Shown here: positions 8,526 to 17,507 of the stretch, in pieces | Position numbering within the stretch: position 1 is the stretch's first letter | Layout: every line of letters starts with the position of its first letter | Source of the DNA: Streptomyces brevispora | Lineage (GTDB): Bacteria; Actinomycetota; Actinomycetes; Streptomycetales; Streptomycetaceae | Assembly (NCBI RefSeq): GCF_007829885.1 | Contig: NZ_VIWW01000001.1 | Location: 5,084,001-5,148,000 of the forward strand | DNA: 64,000 bases | Direction of reading: 5' to 3' | Position numbers and translations under genes: made by a program | The notes under the pieces: model-generated | Database searches by the model: none | What the model was told of the DNA's origin: nothing | Seen by the model: only the letters and a program-made list of their open reading frames with translations

Positions 8526-9193
8526 CAGTGACCGCCCTCCTCAGGGCCCTCGGCGAAGGCCGCCTCGACCTTCGCGATCTCGTCCGTACGCATCATCACG
8601 TGGACCAGGTCGCCCTCCTGCAGCACCGTCTGCGACGACGGCAGTATGGCTTCGCCCAACCGGGTGAGGAAGGCCACGCGGACGCCCGTCTCCTCCTGCA
8701 GAGTGCTGATCTTGTGGCCGATCCAGGACGGCGTGGTGTGCACCTCGGCGAGCTGCACACCGCCACTCGGATCCCGCCACAGCGGCTCGGCGCCCGAGGG
8801 CAGCAGCCGGCGCAGCATCTGGTCCGCGGTCCAGCGCACGGTGGCGACCGTGGGGATGCCGAGGCGCTGGTAGACCTCGGCACGCCGGGGGTCGTAGATC
8901 CTGGCCGCGACGTTCTCGATGCCGAACATCTCGCGCGCCACCCGGGCCGCGATGATGTTCGAGTTGTCGCCGCTGCTCACCGCGGCGAACGCACCGGCCT
9001 CCTCGATCCCCGCCTCACGGAGGGTGTCCTGGTCGAAACCGACGCCGCTGACGCGACGACCGCCGAATCCGGAGCCGAGGCGCCGGAACGCGGTGGGGTC
9101 CTGGTCGATCACGGCGACCGTGTGCCCCTGCTGCTCCAGGGTCTGCGCGAGAGCGGCTCCCACTCGCCCGCAGCCCATGATGACGATGTGCAC
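8525..9193 (-). CDS. TrkA family potassium uptake protein (first of pair)
   Basis: Paralogue of the downstream TrkA protein, 222 residues, starting at GTG 9193 to give MHIVIMGCGRVGAAL. The RCK_N domain carries GCGRVG and the acidic residues of AVIDQD; the TrkA_C domain (about 140-220) has GHKISTLQEETG and QEGDLVHVM. It is first in a two-gene operon transcribed away from the KimA-like gene, with 341 bp between the two starts. The likely role is binding nucleotide (NAD(H) or ATP) and possibly c-di-AMP to control K+ flux. Confidence 0.92.
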   Translation of the reverse strand: MHIVIMGCGRVGAALAQTLEQQGHTVAVIDQDPTAFRRLGSGFGGRRVSGVGFDQDTLREAGIEEAGAFAAVSSGDNSNIIAARVAREMFGIENVAARIYDPRRAEVYQRLGIPTVATVRWTADQMLRRLLPSGAEPLWRDPSGGVQLAEVHTTPSWIGHKISTLQEETGVRVAFLTRLGEAILPSSQTVLQEGDLVHVMMRTDEIAKVEAAFAEGPEEGGH

Positions 9194-9240
9194 CTTGCGC
9201 CTACCTCGCAGTCTTGGTCGTCCGGCTGACCTGCGAAAAC

Positions 9241-9534
9241 ACCCTGCTCACACTCTTTTCTCGGCTGGCCGGGCAAACAATGGGGCAACGGTTCGTCCCG
9301 TTGCCCCGGGATGAGCTTATGCGTCGCCGGGCGCGTTGCCTCATTCGAGTGTCCCTTCGCCGTGGCCACCATGGCGAAGGGCCGGCTTCCCGAACCGTCC
9401 CGGTGCGTTTCAGGGCCCGCGGTGCAAGGATTCCGTTAAGGATTTCGTGGCTTTCCGGTCCGAGTGCAGGACATTCAAGTGCCACGGCTGTGGTGCGTGG
9501 GCGGGACCCATACGAAACCCTTACGATCCTCAGC
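9241..9534 (+). promoter_or_regulatory. Structured leader before the KimA-like gene
   Basis: No protein signal is supported here. Two clear hairpins lie on the route to the transporter start: a 10-bp stem at 9282-9291/9298-9307 with loop ttcgtc, and a 9-bp stem at 9353-9361/9373-9381 with inner gtgg/ccac pairing. K+ transporter leaders in other bacteria often carry c-di-AMP (ydaO) riboswitches. I cannot match that consensus by eye, so the role is open. Confidence 0.4.
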
Positions 9535-11583
9535 GTGTCCAAACTGACCGACGTGCCCAAACGGATCCTGATCGGACGGGCCCTGCGCAGCGACAAGCTG
9601 GGGGAGACGCTCCTCCCCAAGCGCATCGCCCTTCCTGTCTTCGCGTCCGACCCGCTGTCCTCGGTGGCGTACGCACCCGGAGAAGTGCTTCTGGTGCTGT
9701 CCATCGCGGGCGCGTCGGCCTACCACTTCAGCCCGTGGATCGCCGTCGCCGTCGTGGTCCTGATGTTCACCGTCGTCGCCTCGTACCGGCAGAACGTGCA
9801 CGCGTACCCGAGCGGTGGCGGCGACTACGAGGTCGCGACCACCAACCTCGGCCCGAGGGCCGGGCTGACCGTCGCCAGCGCCCTGCTGGTCGACTACGTC
9901 CTCACCGTCGCCGTGTCGATCGCCTCAGGGGTGGAGAACCTCGGGTCCGCGATCCCGTTCGTCGTCGAGCACAAGACGGCCAGCGCCGTCGTGGCCATCG
10001 TGCTGCTGACGCTGATGAACCTGCGCGGGGTGAAGGAGTCCGGGAAGCTCTTCGCCATTCCCACGTACCTCTTCGTGGCCGGCGTCTTCATCATGATCAT
10101 TTGGGGTGCCTTCCGCGGACTGGTCCTCGGCGACACCATGCACGCCCCGACCTCGCACTTCACGATCAAGGCCGAGCACGAGGGACTGGCGGGCTTCGCC
10201 CTGGTCTTCCTGCTGCTGCGGGCGTTCTCCTCCGGCTGCGCGGCCCTCACCGGTGTCGAGGCGATCAGCAACGGCGTCCCCGCCTTCCGCAAGCCGAAGA
10301 GCAAGAACGCCGCGACCACTCTCGCGGCGATGGGCCTGCTGGCCGTCACCATGTTCTGCGGCATCATCGCGCTGGCCATGGCCACCGATGTGAAGATGGC
10401 CGAGAACCCGGCGACGGACCTGATCGACAACGGCTCCCCGGTCGGTTCGAGCTTTGTCCAGGACCCGGTGATCTCCCAGGTCGCGGCGGCGGTCTTCGGT
10501 GACGGAACGTTCTTCTTCATCATCCTCGCCGGGGCCACCGCGCTCGTCCTGTTCCTGGCCGCGAACACCGCGTACAACGGCTTCCCGCTGCTCGGATCGA
10601 TCCTGGCCCAGGACAGCTACCTGCCCCGCCAGCTGCACACCCGCGGCGACCGGCTCGCCTTCTCCAACGGCATCGTGCTGCTGGCCGGTGCCGCGATCCT
10701 GCTGGTCGTCATCTACGGGGCCGACTCGACCCGGCTGATCCAGCTCTACATCGTCGGCGTGTTCGTCTCCTTCACCCTCAGCCAGACCGGCATGGTCCGG
10801 CACTGGAACCGCCATCTGCGGGCCGAGAAGGACCCGCTCAAGCGCCGCCACATGATCCGCTCCCGCGCGATCAACACCTTCGGCGCCTTCTTCACCGGCC
10901 TGGTGCTCGTCGTCGTCCTCGCCACCAAGTTCACCCACGGCGCCTGGGTCGCGCTGCTCGGCATGGTGATCTTCTACGGCACGATGACGGCGATCCGTAG
11001 GCACTACGACCGGGTCGCCGCGGAGATCGCCGCCGACGAGACCCCGTCCGACGAGAGCGTCCGGCCCTCCCGGGTCCACTCGATCGTCCTGGTCTCCAAA
11101 CTCCACCGCCCCACCCTGCGCGCGCTCGCGTACGCGAAGCTGATGCGTACGGACCACCTGGAGGCGCTCTCCATCAGCGTCGACCCGGCCGAGACGAAGG
11201 CGCTCAGGGAGGACTGGGAGCGGCGCGGCATCAACGTACCGCTGAAGATCCTCGACTCGCCGTACCGCGAGGTGACCCGCCCGGTGATCGAGTACGTCAA
11301 GGGCCTGCGCCGGGAGAGCCCGCGCGACGTCGTGAGCGTCTACATCCCCGAGTACGTCGTCGGCCACTGGTACGAGCACCTGCTGCACAACCAGAGCGCC
11401 CTGCGGCTCAAGGGCCGGCTGCTCTTCACACCAGGCGTGATGGTCACCTCGGTCCCGTACCAGCTGGAGTCCTCCGAGGCGGCCAAGAAGCGCGCCAGGA
11501 AGCACGCGGACTGGACCGCCCCGGGCTCGGTGCGGCGCGGCCCGGTGGAGCGCAAGCCGAAGGAGCCCACGCCCAGGAGCTGA
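9535..11583 (+). CDS. KimA-like APC family potassium transporter
   Basis: Multi-pass K+ importer, 682 residues from GTG 9535. The sequence follows Bacillus KimA (YdaO) along its length: an RILIGRALRS-type start, ASDPLSSVAYAPGE (about 39-52), SYRQNVHAYPSGGGDYEVA (about 83-101), FSSGCAALTGVEAISN (about 231-246), then GDRLAFSNGI and FTLSQTGMVRHW. After about 12 membrane helices comes a cytosolic C-terminal domain ending in the conserved HNQSALRLK and MVTSVPYQL segments. A longer open frame reaches back to 9214 but lacks family similarity. Its place beside two TrkA genes and kdp supports K+ import. KimA proteins in Firmicutes are inhibited by c-di-AMP. Confidence 0.88.
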   Translation: MSKLTDVPKRILIGRALRSDKLGETLLPKRIALPVFASDPLSSVAYAPGEVLLVLSIAGASAYHFSPWIAVAVVVLMFTVVASYRQNVHAYPSGGGDYEVATTNLGPRAGLTVASALLVDYVLTVAVSIASGVENLGSAIPFVVEHKTASAVVAIVLLTLMNLRGVKESGKLFAIPTYLFVAGVFIMIIWGAFRGLVLGDTMHAPTSHFTIKAEHEGLAGFALVFLLLRAFSSGCAALTGVEAISNGVPAFRKPKSKNAATTLAAMGLLAVTMFCGIIALAMATDVKMAENPATDLIDNGSPVGSSFVQDPVISQVAAAVFGDGTFFFIILAGATALVLFLAANTAYNGFPLLGSILAQDSYLPRQLHTRGDRLAFSNGIVLLAGAAILLVVIYGADSTRLIQLYIVGVFVSFTLSQTGMVRHWNRHLRAEKDPLKRRHMIRSRAINTFGAFFTGLVLVVVLATKFTHGAWVALLGMVIFYGTMTAIRRHYDRVAAEIAADETPSDESVRPSRVHSIVLVSKLHRPTLRALAYAKLMRTDHLEALSISVDPAETKALREDWERRGINVPLKILDSPYREVTRPVIEYVKGLRRESPRDVVSVYIPEYVVGHWYEHLLHNQSALRLKGRLLFTPGVMVTSVPYQLESSEAAKKRARKHADWTAPGSVRRGPVERKPKEPTPRS

Positions 11584-11819
11584 GGGGACTGAGGGAGCTG
11601 AGGGGACTGGGGGAGCGGGCGGAGTGGACGCGCAGTAGCTTTCCGGATCCGTTCCGCATTCGTGTTGCTCAGCCGTGCAGCTCAGCGGTGCTGCTCAGCC
11701 GTGTTCCGCTCGTGGTAAGCGGCCGGACGACACCCACGTAGACTCGTAGGTTGTTGTCCGGCCGCTTTCTCGCTGCGCTCGTTCCCCCTGTTTCCCTTGA
11801 TCTCTGGAGCCATCCCCTC
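11584..11819. other. Intergenic, short GA-rich repeats, no gene seen
   Basis: Just after the transporter stop, gagctgaggggactg occurs twice in a row, followed by G-rich sequence and several gctcagc units near 11665-11700. These may form imperfect hairpins and could end transcription. A TTG-started extension of the methyltransferase frame begins at 11751, but its 23 residues have no family support. Confidence 0.5.
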
Positions 11820-13253
11820 ATGCAGAACGAATCCACTTCGCCGCAGACCGGGGAAACGCAGGCCGGAGAACCGCAGGCGGAAGAATCACAGGCAGGAACC
11901 CCGCAGACCGTGGAATCACAGACGGTGGAGTCACGGCCCGTGGAATCGCTCGTGGGGCACGAGTACGAGGTCGAGGTCGGCCCGGTCGCCCACGGCGGCC
12001 ACTGCATCGCCCGGACCTCGGAGGGCCGGGTCCTGTTCGTACGCCACACGCTCCCCGGCGAGAAGATCGTCGCCCGGGTCACGGACGGCGCAGCCGACTC
12101 CCGCTTCCTGCGCGCCGACGCGGTACAGATCATCGAGGCGTCCAAGGACCGGGTGAAGGCCCCCTGCCCGTTCGCGGGCCCCGGCAAGTGCGGCGGCTGC
12201 GACTGGCAGCACGCGAAGCCCGGCGCCCAGCGACGGCTCAAGGGCGAAGTGATCGCCGAACAGCTCCAGCACCTCGCGGGTCTCACCCCCGAGGAGGCCG
12301 GCTGGGACGGCACCGTCGTGCCCGCCGAGGGTGACAAGCTCCCGCCGGGCGAGGTGCCCGCCTGGCGCACCCGGGTCCAGTACGCCATCGACGAGGACGG
12401 CCGGGTCGGCCTGCGCAAGCACCGCTCGCACGACATCGAGATCATCGACCACTGCCTGATCGCCGCCCCCGGCGTCACCGAACTCGGCATCGAGAAGCAG
12501 GACTGGCCCCAGATGGCCACGGTGGAGGCCATCGCCGCCACCGGTTCCAACGACCGCCAGGTCATCCTCACTCCCCGCTCCGGCGGCCGCCTCCCGCTGG
12601 TCGAGCTCGACAAGCCCGTCTCGGTCCTGCGCGTCGACGAGCACGACGGCGGAGTGCACCGCGTCCACGGCCGCGGCTTCGTCCGCGAACGCGCCGACGA
12701 CCGCACCTACCGCGTGGGCTCCGGCGGCTTCTGGCAGGTCCACCCGCAGGCCGCCTACACCCTGGTCAAGGCCGTCATGCAGGGCCTGATGCCGCGCAAG
12801 GGCGAAATGGCCCTCGACCTGTACTGCGGCGTCGGCCTGTTCGCCGGCTCCCTCGCCGAACGCCTCGGCGAGAAGGGCGCGGTGCTCGGCATCGAATCCG
12901 GCAAGCGTGCCGTCGAGGACGCCCGGCACAACCTCAAGGACCTGGAGCGGGTCCGCATCGAGCACGGCAAGGTCGACCAGGTCCTGCCCCGCAGCGGCAT
13001 CACCGAAGCCGACCTGATCGTCCTCGACCCGCCCCGCGCCGGAGCCGGCAAGCAGACGGTCAAGCGACTCGCCGCCCTCGGCGCCCGCCGCATCGCGTAC
13101 GTGGCCTGCGACCCGGCGGCACTGGCCCGGGACCTGGCGTACTTCCGCGAGGGCGGCTACAAGGTGCGGACGCTGCGGGCGTTCGATCTGTTCCCGATGA
13201 CGCACCACGTGGAGTGCGTGGCGATCCTTGAACCCGTCGCAAAGGGTGCCTGA
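11820..13253 (+). CDS. Class I SAM-dependent RNA methyltransferase with TRAM domain (TrmA/RumA-like)
   Basis: Probable uracil-5 (m5U-type) RNA methyltransferase, 477 residues. After an acidic, repetitive N terminus (repeats of the type QAGEPQAEESQ) comes a TRAM domain (about 42-100), an Fe-S cluster-type set of cysteines (Cys116, Cys124, Cys127, Cys212), the Rossmann motif LDLYCGVGLFAGSLA, the LDPPRAGAGKQ loop and the catalytic nucleophile Cys430 in VACDPAALARD. Start ATG 11820 has TGGAG upstream. The last 20 codons are repeated in diverged form at 25410-25471, which suggests that a mobile element integrated at this 3' end. Confidence 0.92.
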   Translation: MQNESTSPQTGETQAGEPQAEESQAGTPQTVESQTVESRPVESLVGHEYEVEVGPVAHGGHCIARTSEGRVLFVRHTLPGEKIVARVTDGAADSRFLRADAVQIIEASKDRVKAPCPFAGPGKCGGCDWQHAKPGAQRRLKGEVIAEQLQHLAGLTPEEAGWDGTVVPAEGDKLPPGEVPAWRTRVQYAIDEDGRVGLRKHRSHDIEIIDHCLIAAPGVTELGIEKQDWPQMATVEAIAATGSNDRQVILTPRSGGRLPLVELDKPVSVLRVDEHDGGVHRVHGRGFVRERADDRTYRVGSGGFWQVHPQAAYTLVKAVMQGLMPRKGEMALDLYCGVGLFAGSLAERLGEKGAVLGIESGKRAVEDARHNLKDLERVRIEHGKVDQVLPRSGITEADLIVLDPPRAGAGKQTVKRLAALGARRIAYVACDPAALARDLAYFREGGYKVRTLRAFDLFPMTHHVECVAILEPVAKGA

Positions 13254-13259
13254 CCTGCA
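13191..13259 (+). repeat. Left att-like copy: 3' end of methyltransferase gene
   Basis: This 69-bp stretch, covering the last codons and stop of the methyltransferase gene, matches 25410-25478 at about 57 of 70 positions. Both copies keep the reading frame (HVECVA then LEP and a TGA stop followed by cctgc). Differences are mostly synonymous or conservative, so the second copy comes from a diverged homologue rather than a recent local duplication. This fits an attL site. Confidence 0.7.
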
Positions 13260-13309
13260 GGTTTAGGCGATGTGCGTTATGTGCACTGTGGGCGTTACGG
13301 GCGATATCT

Positions 13310-13359
13310 TGACGCTGAAATGACGCTCTACGAGGCATCTTGACGCTCATTTGACGCTC
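13310..13359 (+). repeat. Two TGACGCT(C) pairs, 11-bp spacing
   Basis: Direct repeats at 13310, 13321, 13341 and 13352. Members of each pair are 11 bp apart, about one helical turn; the first copy has TGACGCTG. The same motif pairs flank the second att-like copy at 25311/25322 (plus 25350) and 25604/25615, all in the same orientation. The arrangement resembles arm-type binding sites of a tyrosine integrase. Confidence 0.7.
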
Positions 13360-14190
13360 GTTCTGATGAGGTGTCAGAAGTCGGTTCTTGCAGGTGACGG
13401 TTGGTTGGGCGCCACTTGCGGGAAGTCCCTCTTTGCCGTCTCTTGACGGGAAACGGCTCAGCAGGAGTGAGGACCGTGCAGGCTTCAGCCGTGGAGTTAC
13501 GGCTCCAGGGCGACGTGTCTGGGCGTGGGCAGGCTGGAGAGTCGTTGCCTGTCTGCGGCGTTTTCTGGTCTACGCGGCGTTTGCGTTCTATAGCTTCGCC
13601 GCGTAGGACGACTTTTTGCGTGATTTCCGAGAACTGTTCCTCGAGAAGACGGCTGGGAGTGTTGGCCGATTCGATGGCGCGGTGAGAGGAGATCGAACAG
13701 GACATCGCCCGACTGTTGGACGCGAAACCAACTCACCGCGCCTGACCCGCTGACGGTCCCCTGTCCGACGATCCCGAGACCGACCTGATCGCCTGGTGGA
13801 AGGCGGCAGATCCCCGGCGGCAGCGCTCTGCGACGCTCTGCTGCTGGCTCCCGATCTGCTGGATCAGGTCCCTTTGATGCGGCCGCCGAGCAAGCGGAAC
13901 GCGGCCCCGGTGACCAACCGGCTTGAGTGCTTGAGTGGGAGACGGCTGGACCCGCACGTTCACTTGAGTCCTTGTCGACCGGCAGAGGCTCCGTGCTGTC
14001 TACCGCTTGAGCTGTGCCAGGAAGTCCTCCACGAACTTCTCCACCTCGGCCCGGCTCTTCACTTCCTCCACGTTCAGCCGGTCGACCACCTTCACGCCGG
14101 AGTGCAGGAACAGGCGGGTACGGCTGTGGTCGCGCCCGGCGTGGCCCTTGTGGTGAGGCTGAGGTTCCCCCGTTGCTCGGGAGGTGCTGA
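13360..14190. other. Degenerate island DNA, no intact gene
   Basis: No complete coding frame is supported. Around 13692-13745 the plus strand encodes IEQDIARLLDAKPTHRA then a stop; this looks like the start of an island HTH protein, now broken. On the minus strand 14000-14120 encodes a short tail ending KSRAEVEKFVEDFLAQLKR that I do not recognise. The rest appears non-coding or decayed. Confidence 0.5.
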
Positions 14191-14334
14191 TCAGCTGGTC
14201 AGGGCGGGTTGGCGGGGTTTCAGGTTCGCTCGTTCGGCCGTTGCCTGCTCGGCGTAGTGCTTCTCCTCGAACTCGATCGGGCTGAGGTAGCCGAGCCGCT
14301 TCTGGATGCGCCGGCTGTTGTAGAAACCATCGAA
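14191..14334 (-). pseudogene. IS3-family transposase, C-terminal fragment
   Basis: Forty-odd codons on the minus strand give FYNSRRIQKRLGYLSP, then EFEEKHYAEQ and a stop at 14191-14193. This is the C-terminal tail of IS3-family OrfB integrases. The upstream portion is missing: the frame runs into the left inverted repeat of the IS1182-family element at 14335. It differs from the intact IS3 element at 16160-17440, so it is a separate, older insertion. Confidence 0.8.
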
Positions 14335-16157
14335 GACCCTGTTGCCCAATTGATCTCAGGCCGCGAGTTCGAGGGCTGCCAGCCGGGAGGTCCGGGTGTC
14401 TGCGAGAGGGGTCCCGTTCCACCAGGCGTCAAGGCGGATCAGGTTGATGGCGGCCGCGGTCAGGACGTGCGCGAGGTGTGTTTTGGCCAGGCCGATGTAA
14501 CGGGTCCGTCGTACTCCAGCGGCCGCGACGGCCTGGTGGATGGTGCCTTCCACTCCGGCGCGGGCCGCATAGCGGTCCTTCCACTCGTCCGTGGACTGCT
14601 CGGCGCGGACACGTTCGAGGAGCGCGTCCTGTTCTTGTGGGCGTACGGTCAATTGCCGTCCGTACTGGGTGGAGCGGGTGCACTGGTCCCGGACGGGGCA
14701 TGGTGCGCAGGTGGAGGTCGCGAATCGGATACGGATCGCGTCCCGGCCGTTGTTGTCCACGCCGGCCGTCCAGTACCTGCTCGTGGCGCCGGAAGGGCAA
14801 ATGGCGTGCTCAGCCTGCCAGTTGATGGTGAAAGCGGTCTTGCCGAAGCCGTTCTTCTGAGCCGCTTGCCGGGTGTTGTTCGACCGGACTGGGCCGATGA
14901 CGCTGACGCCGCGGGCGATCGGCGCGGTCAGAAGCAACTCGGCCGAGGTATACCCGGCGTCGAGGAGATGTTCCGCGGGCAGGAGGCCCCGGCTGGTGAG
15001 ACGGTCGTGGACTGTTTCGACGACCATCGCGTCGTTGACTGTGGCGTCGGTCGTCTCAACATGAGTGATCAAGTGTGGGCGGTGGACCTCCCCCGGGTCA
15101 TCGCAGCTCTCGCTGAGGTGGATCTTGTAACCGACCCAAGCCGATCCGCGCTTCTTCGAGTAACGGGCCTCGGGGTCGTAGGGAGAGGTGATCAGCATTC
15201 TGCCTGGCGGGAGATCGTCCTTCCCCCGCCAGGCCACCTCCTCGACTCCGTCGGTGACGGTGCGGGAGAACTGCTGCAGCCAAACCGTGCGCAGGACGGT
15301 GACCGCGGGGATCTCCCGTAGCCAAGCTGGCGCCGCCGGTGCGACGACTGCTTCGAGCAGGCGATAGCCGTCAGCCGCGATCTGCCGGGCGAGACCACGT
15401 CGCTCCTGCTCGTCCGTAGGCAGTCGATAGGCGTCAACCCGCGTGCCGTAGCGTTCCTGCCACACCGGATCCATCGCCGTGCGCATCCAGTCCGGCGCGG
15501 CTACGGCGAGCGCCTCCATCGCCGCGCGCAGGGCCTCGCCGATGAACTCCAGGCGGTTGAGGCTACGGACCGCGGCCAGGACGTGCGTGGCATCTGTACG
15601 CTGCCGACCACCAGGGGCGACCAGCCCCTCGCTGGCCAGCCGTCCCAGCAGCAGATCCAGGATCTTCTCCTCCAGGCCATGGGCCAGCAGCCGGTCCCGG
15701 AACCCGGTCAACACGGTGTGATCGAAGCCGGGGTCGGTCAACTCCAGGCCGAGGAGGTACTTCACGTCGATCCTGGCTCGCACCGCGTGCGCGGCCTGCC
15801 GATCCGTCAGGTTCTCCGTGAACTGCAGGATACTGACCAGGGCCAGCCGACCAGGTGCGACACCGGGACGACCACGGACCCCGAAGGCTTCTGCGAACTC
15901 CTCATCCGAGAACAGCGGACCGAGGCTGTCCCGGAGCCTCATCGCCAGACAGCCCTTGGGGAACGCCGCGCGAGCCACCTCCCGTGTTCCGGCAGGAATT
16001 CCCTCTCCCGAATCCGCCCGCATGGACACCGCACCACCCCTAACTCGACGGCCGGATAACCGGGTTCGTATCTCCGATGCCTGCGCACCAGACTCACCGC
16101 TCCCGGCACCGCGCAGGGCGTGATCGCGATGTGTTCACCCAATTGGGCAACAGGGTC
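14335..16157 (-). mobile_element. IS1182-family insertion sequence, complete
   Basis: A 1,823-bp element bounded by a perfect 18-bp terminal inverted repeat: gaccctgttgcccaattg at 14335-14352 and its exact complement at 16140-16157. It holds one transposase gene on the minus strand. No target-site duplication is obvious (cgaa on the left, cggg on the right). It lies between an IS3 remnant and an intact IS3 element, so insertion in or next to older IS DNA is likely. Intact ends and gene suggest recent activity. Confidence 0.9.
14356..16029 (-). CDS. IS1182-family transposase
   Basis: DDE transposase of 557 residues from GTG 16029. The N-terminal helical region carries LQFTENLTDRQAAHAVRARI, typical of the family. 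The catalytic core includes the first Asp in RQRTDATHVLAA, the second in HLLDAGYTSAELL, and a late Glu in RAGVEGTIHQAV. A Cys cluster (CPSG, CAPCPVRDQC) lies before the last acidic residue, as in many IS1182 proteins. No frameshift or internal stop is seen, so the enzyme may be active. Confidence 0.9.
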   Translation of the reverse strand: MSMRADSGEGIPAGTREVARAAFPKGCLAMRLRDSLGPLFSDEEFAEAFGVRGRPGVAPGRLALVSILQFTENLTDRQAAHAVRARIDVKYLLGLELTDPGFDHTVLTGFRDRLLAHGLEEKILDLLLGRLASEGLVAPGGRQRTDATHVLAAVRSLNRLEFIGEALRAAMEALAVAAPDWMRTAMDPVWQERYGTRVDAYRLPTDEQERRGLARQIAADGYRLLEAVVAPAAPAWLREIPAVTVLRTVWLQQFSRTVTDGVEEVAWRGKDDLPPGRMLITSPYDPEARYSKKRGSAWVGYKIHLSESCDDPGEVHRPHLITHVETTDATVNDAMVVETVHDRLTSRGLLPAEHLLDAGYTSAELLLTAPIARGVSVIGPVRSNNTRQAAQKNGFGKTAFTINWQAEHAICPSGATSRYWTAGVDNNGRDAIRIRFATSTCAPCPVRDQCTRSTQYGRQLTVRPQEQDALLERVRAEQSTDEWKDRYAARAGVEGTIHQAVAAAGVRRTRYIGLAKTHLAHVLTAAAINLIRLDAWWNGTPLADTRTSRLAALELAA

Positions 16158-16227
16158 CGGGGGTTAGCCCTTGATCGTGGACACCCTGATCATTGGATCG
16201 TGAGGATCCGAAGAACAGGAGTTCCCG

Positions 16228-16515
16228 TTGGGGACGTCGAAGTACTCGCCTGAGTTCCGGGCTGATGCCGTCGCGCTGTACCACGCCAGCCCGGGTGGGA
16301 CGTACGCGTCGGTGGCCAAGGACCTGGGCGTCAACCACGAGACGCTCCGCACCTGGGTGCGGGATGCCGAGCAGGCCGCCCGGCCCGGCGCCGGCCAGGC
16401 CAGCGCGATGGAGAAGGAGAACCGGCAGCTGCGGGCGCGAGTGAAGGAACTCGAGCTCGAGCGGGAGATCCTGCGGAGGGCCGCGAAGTATTTTGCGGCG
16501 GAGACCAGCTGGTGA
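16228..16515 (+). CDS. IS3-family OrfA (HTH transposase subunit)
   Basis: DNA-binding subunit of 95 residues. It starts at TTG 16228, with AGGAG ten bases upstream. An N-terminal helix-turn-helix (KYSPEFRADAVALYH to NHETLRTWVRDAE) is followed by a leucine-zipper-like coiled coil (MEKENRQLRARVKELELERE, about 60-80) that usually mediates OrfA/OrfAB contacts. The stop overlaps the orfB GTG by 4 bp, allowing coupling or a -1 frameshift to make the fused OrfAB transposase. Confidence 0.9.
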   Translation: MGTSKYSPEFRADAVALYHASPGGTYASVAKDLGVNHETLRTWVRDAEQAARPGAGQASAMEKENRQLRARVKELELEREILRRAAKYFAAETSW

Positions 16516-17408
16516 GCAGCCGCTTCCAGTTCGTTGACGATCATCGTGGCGCCTTCGGCGTCAAGCGGCTGTGCCGGATCCTGGCCGTCTCGCGGTCCGG
16601 GTTCTACCGTTGGATCGCCGGCGCGGACGCGCGGGCCGGGCGGGTCAGGGCGGATGCCGACCTCGCCGAGCGGATCACCGCCATCCACGCCGAGTCCGAC
16701 GGGACTTACGGCGCCCCGCGGGTCACCGCCGAGCTTCGCGACGCCGGAGTACGCGTCAATCACAAACGCGTCGCACGGGTCATGCGTGCGCGAGGCATCG
16801 TCGGCTTCCACCTGCGCAAGAAGGTCCGCACCACCATCCCCGAGCCGTCGGCGACACCGGTTCCCGACCTGCTACGGCGCGACTTCACCGCGAAGACGCC
16901 GAACACGAAGTACGTGGGTGACGTAACGTATCTCCCCGTCGGGAACGGCCAATTCCTTTATCTGGCAACGGTGTTGGACCTGTGCTCGAAGCGCCTGGCG
17001 GGCTGGTCGATCGCCGACCACATGCGCACCGGGCTGGTCACCGACGCGCTCAAGGCTGCGGCGGCGGTCCGGGGCGCCGACGGCCTGCGCGGAGCGATCT
17101 TCCACAGCGACAACGGGGCGCAATACGCCTCGAAGGAGTTCGCCCAGGTCTGCACCGACCTCGGCGTAGTTAGATCGCGCGGCGCGGTGGGCACGAGCGC
17201 GGACAACGCCGCCGCCGAGTCGTTCAACGCGACCATGAAACGCGAGACGCTTCAGGGAAAGAAACGCTGGTCAGATGCCCGATCGGCCCGCCTCGCGGTC
17301 TTCCGATGGGCCACCCGCTACAACACCAGAAGGAGGCACTCCAGCATCGGCCAGATCAGCCCGAACGCCTTCGAACAACGATCAGTTACGCTGACCACCG
17401 CCGCATGA
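16512..17408 (+). CDS. IS3-family OrfB (DDE integrase-type transposase)
   Basis: Catalytic half of the IS3 transposase, 298 residues from GTG 16512. An HTH_21-like segment (YGAPRVTAELRDAG) precedes the rve core. DDE residues are visible: Asp in YVGDVTYLPV, Asp in FHSDNGAQYAS and Glu in DNAAAESFNATMKRE. The C terminus YNTRRRHSSIGQISPNAFE is complete. No disruption is seen. Confidence 0.92.
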   Translation: MSSRFQFVDDHRGAFGVKRLCRILAVSRSGFYRWIAGADARAGRVRADADLAERITAIHAESDGTYGAPRVTAELRDAGVRVNHKRVARVMRARGIVGFHLRKKVRTTIPEPSATPVPDLLRRDFTAKTPNTKYVGDVTYLPVGNGQFLYLATVLDLCSKRLAGWSIADHMRTGLVTDALKAAAAVRGADGLRGAIFHSDNGAQYASKEFAQVCTDLGVVRSRGAVGTSADNAAAESFNATMKRETLQGKKRWSDARSARLAVFRWATRYNTRRRHSSIGQISPNAFEQRSVTLTTAA

Positions 17409-17507
17409 CAACCGGTGTCCACGATCCCGGGTCAAGCCCCCACCCCTCCGTCGGCTGCGGTTCGGGTTCCGGCAGACCGAGCCCCACCGGGGGTGTATGC
17501 CTGGGGT

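Larger units (their letters stand above)
16160..17440 (+). mobile_element. IS3-family insertion sequence, apparently complete
   Basis: About 1.28 kb with imperfect terminal inverted repeats. The left end (about 16160-16185) and the complement of the right end (about 17413-17440) share ggggnttnnccc followed by gatcgtggacacc. It carries orfA and orfB overlapping by 4 bp, as expected for an IS3 element. The left end abuts the right inverted repeat of the IS1182-family element. Confidence 0.85.

Noticed and set aside
9241..9534. Definite c-di-AMP (ydaO) riboswitch
   Set aside because: The hairpins are real but I cannot align the conserved ydaO core by eye, so it is kept only as a hypothesis.
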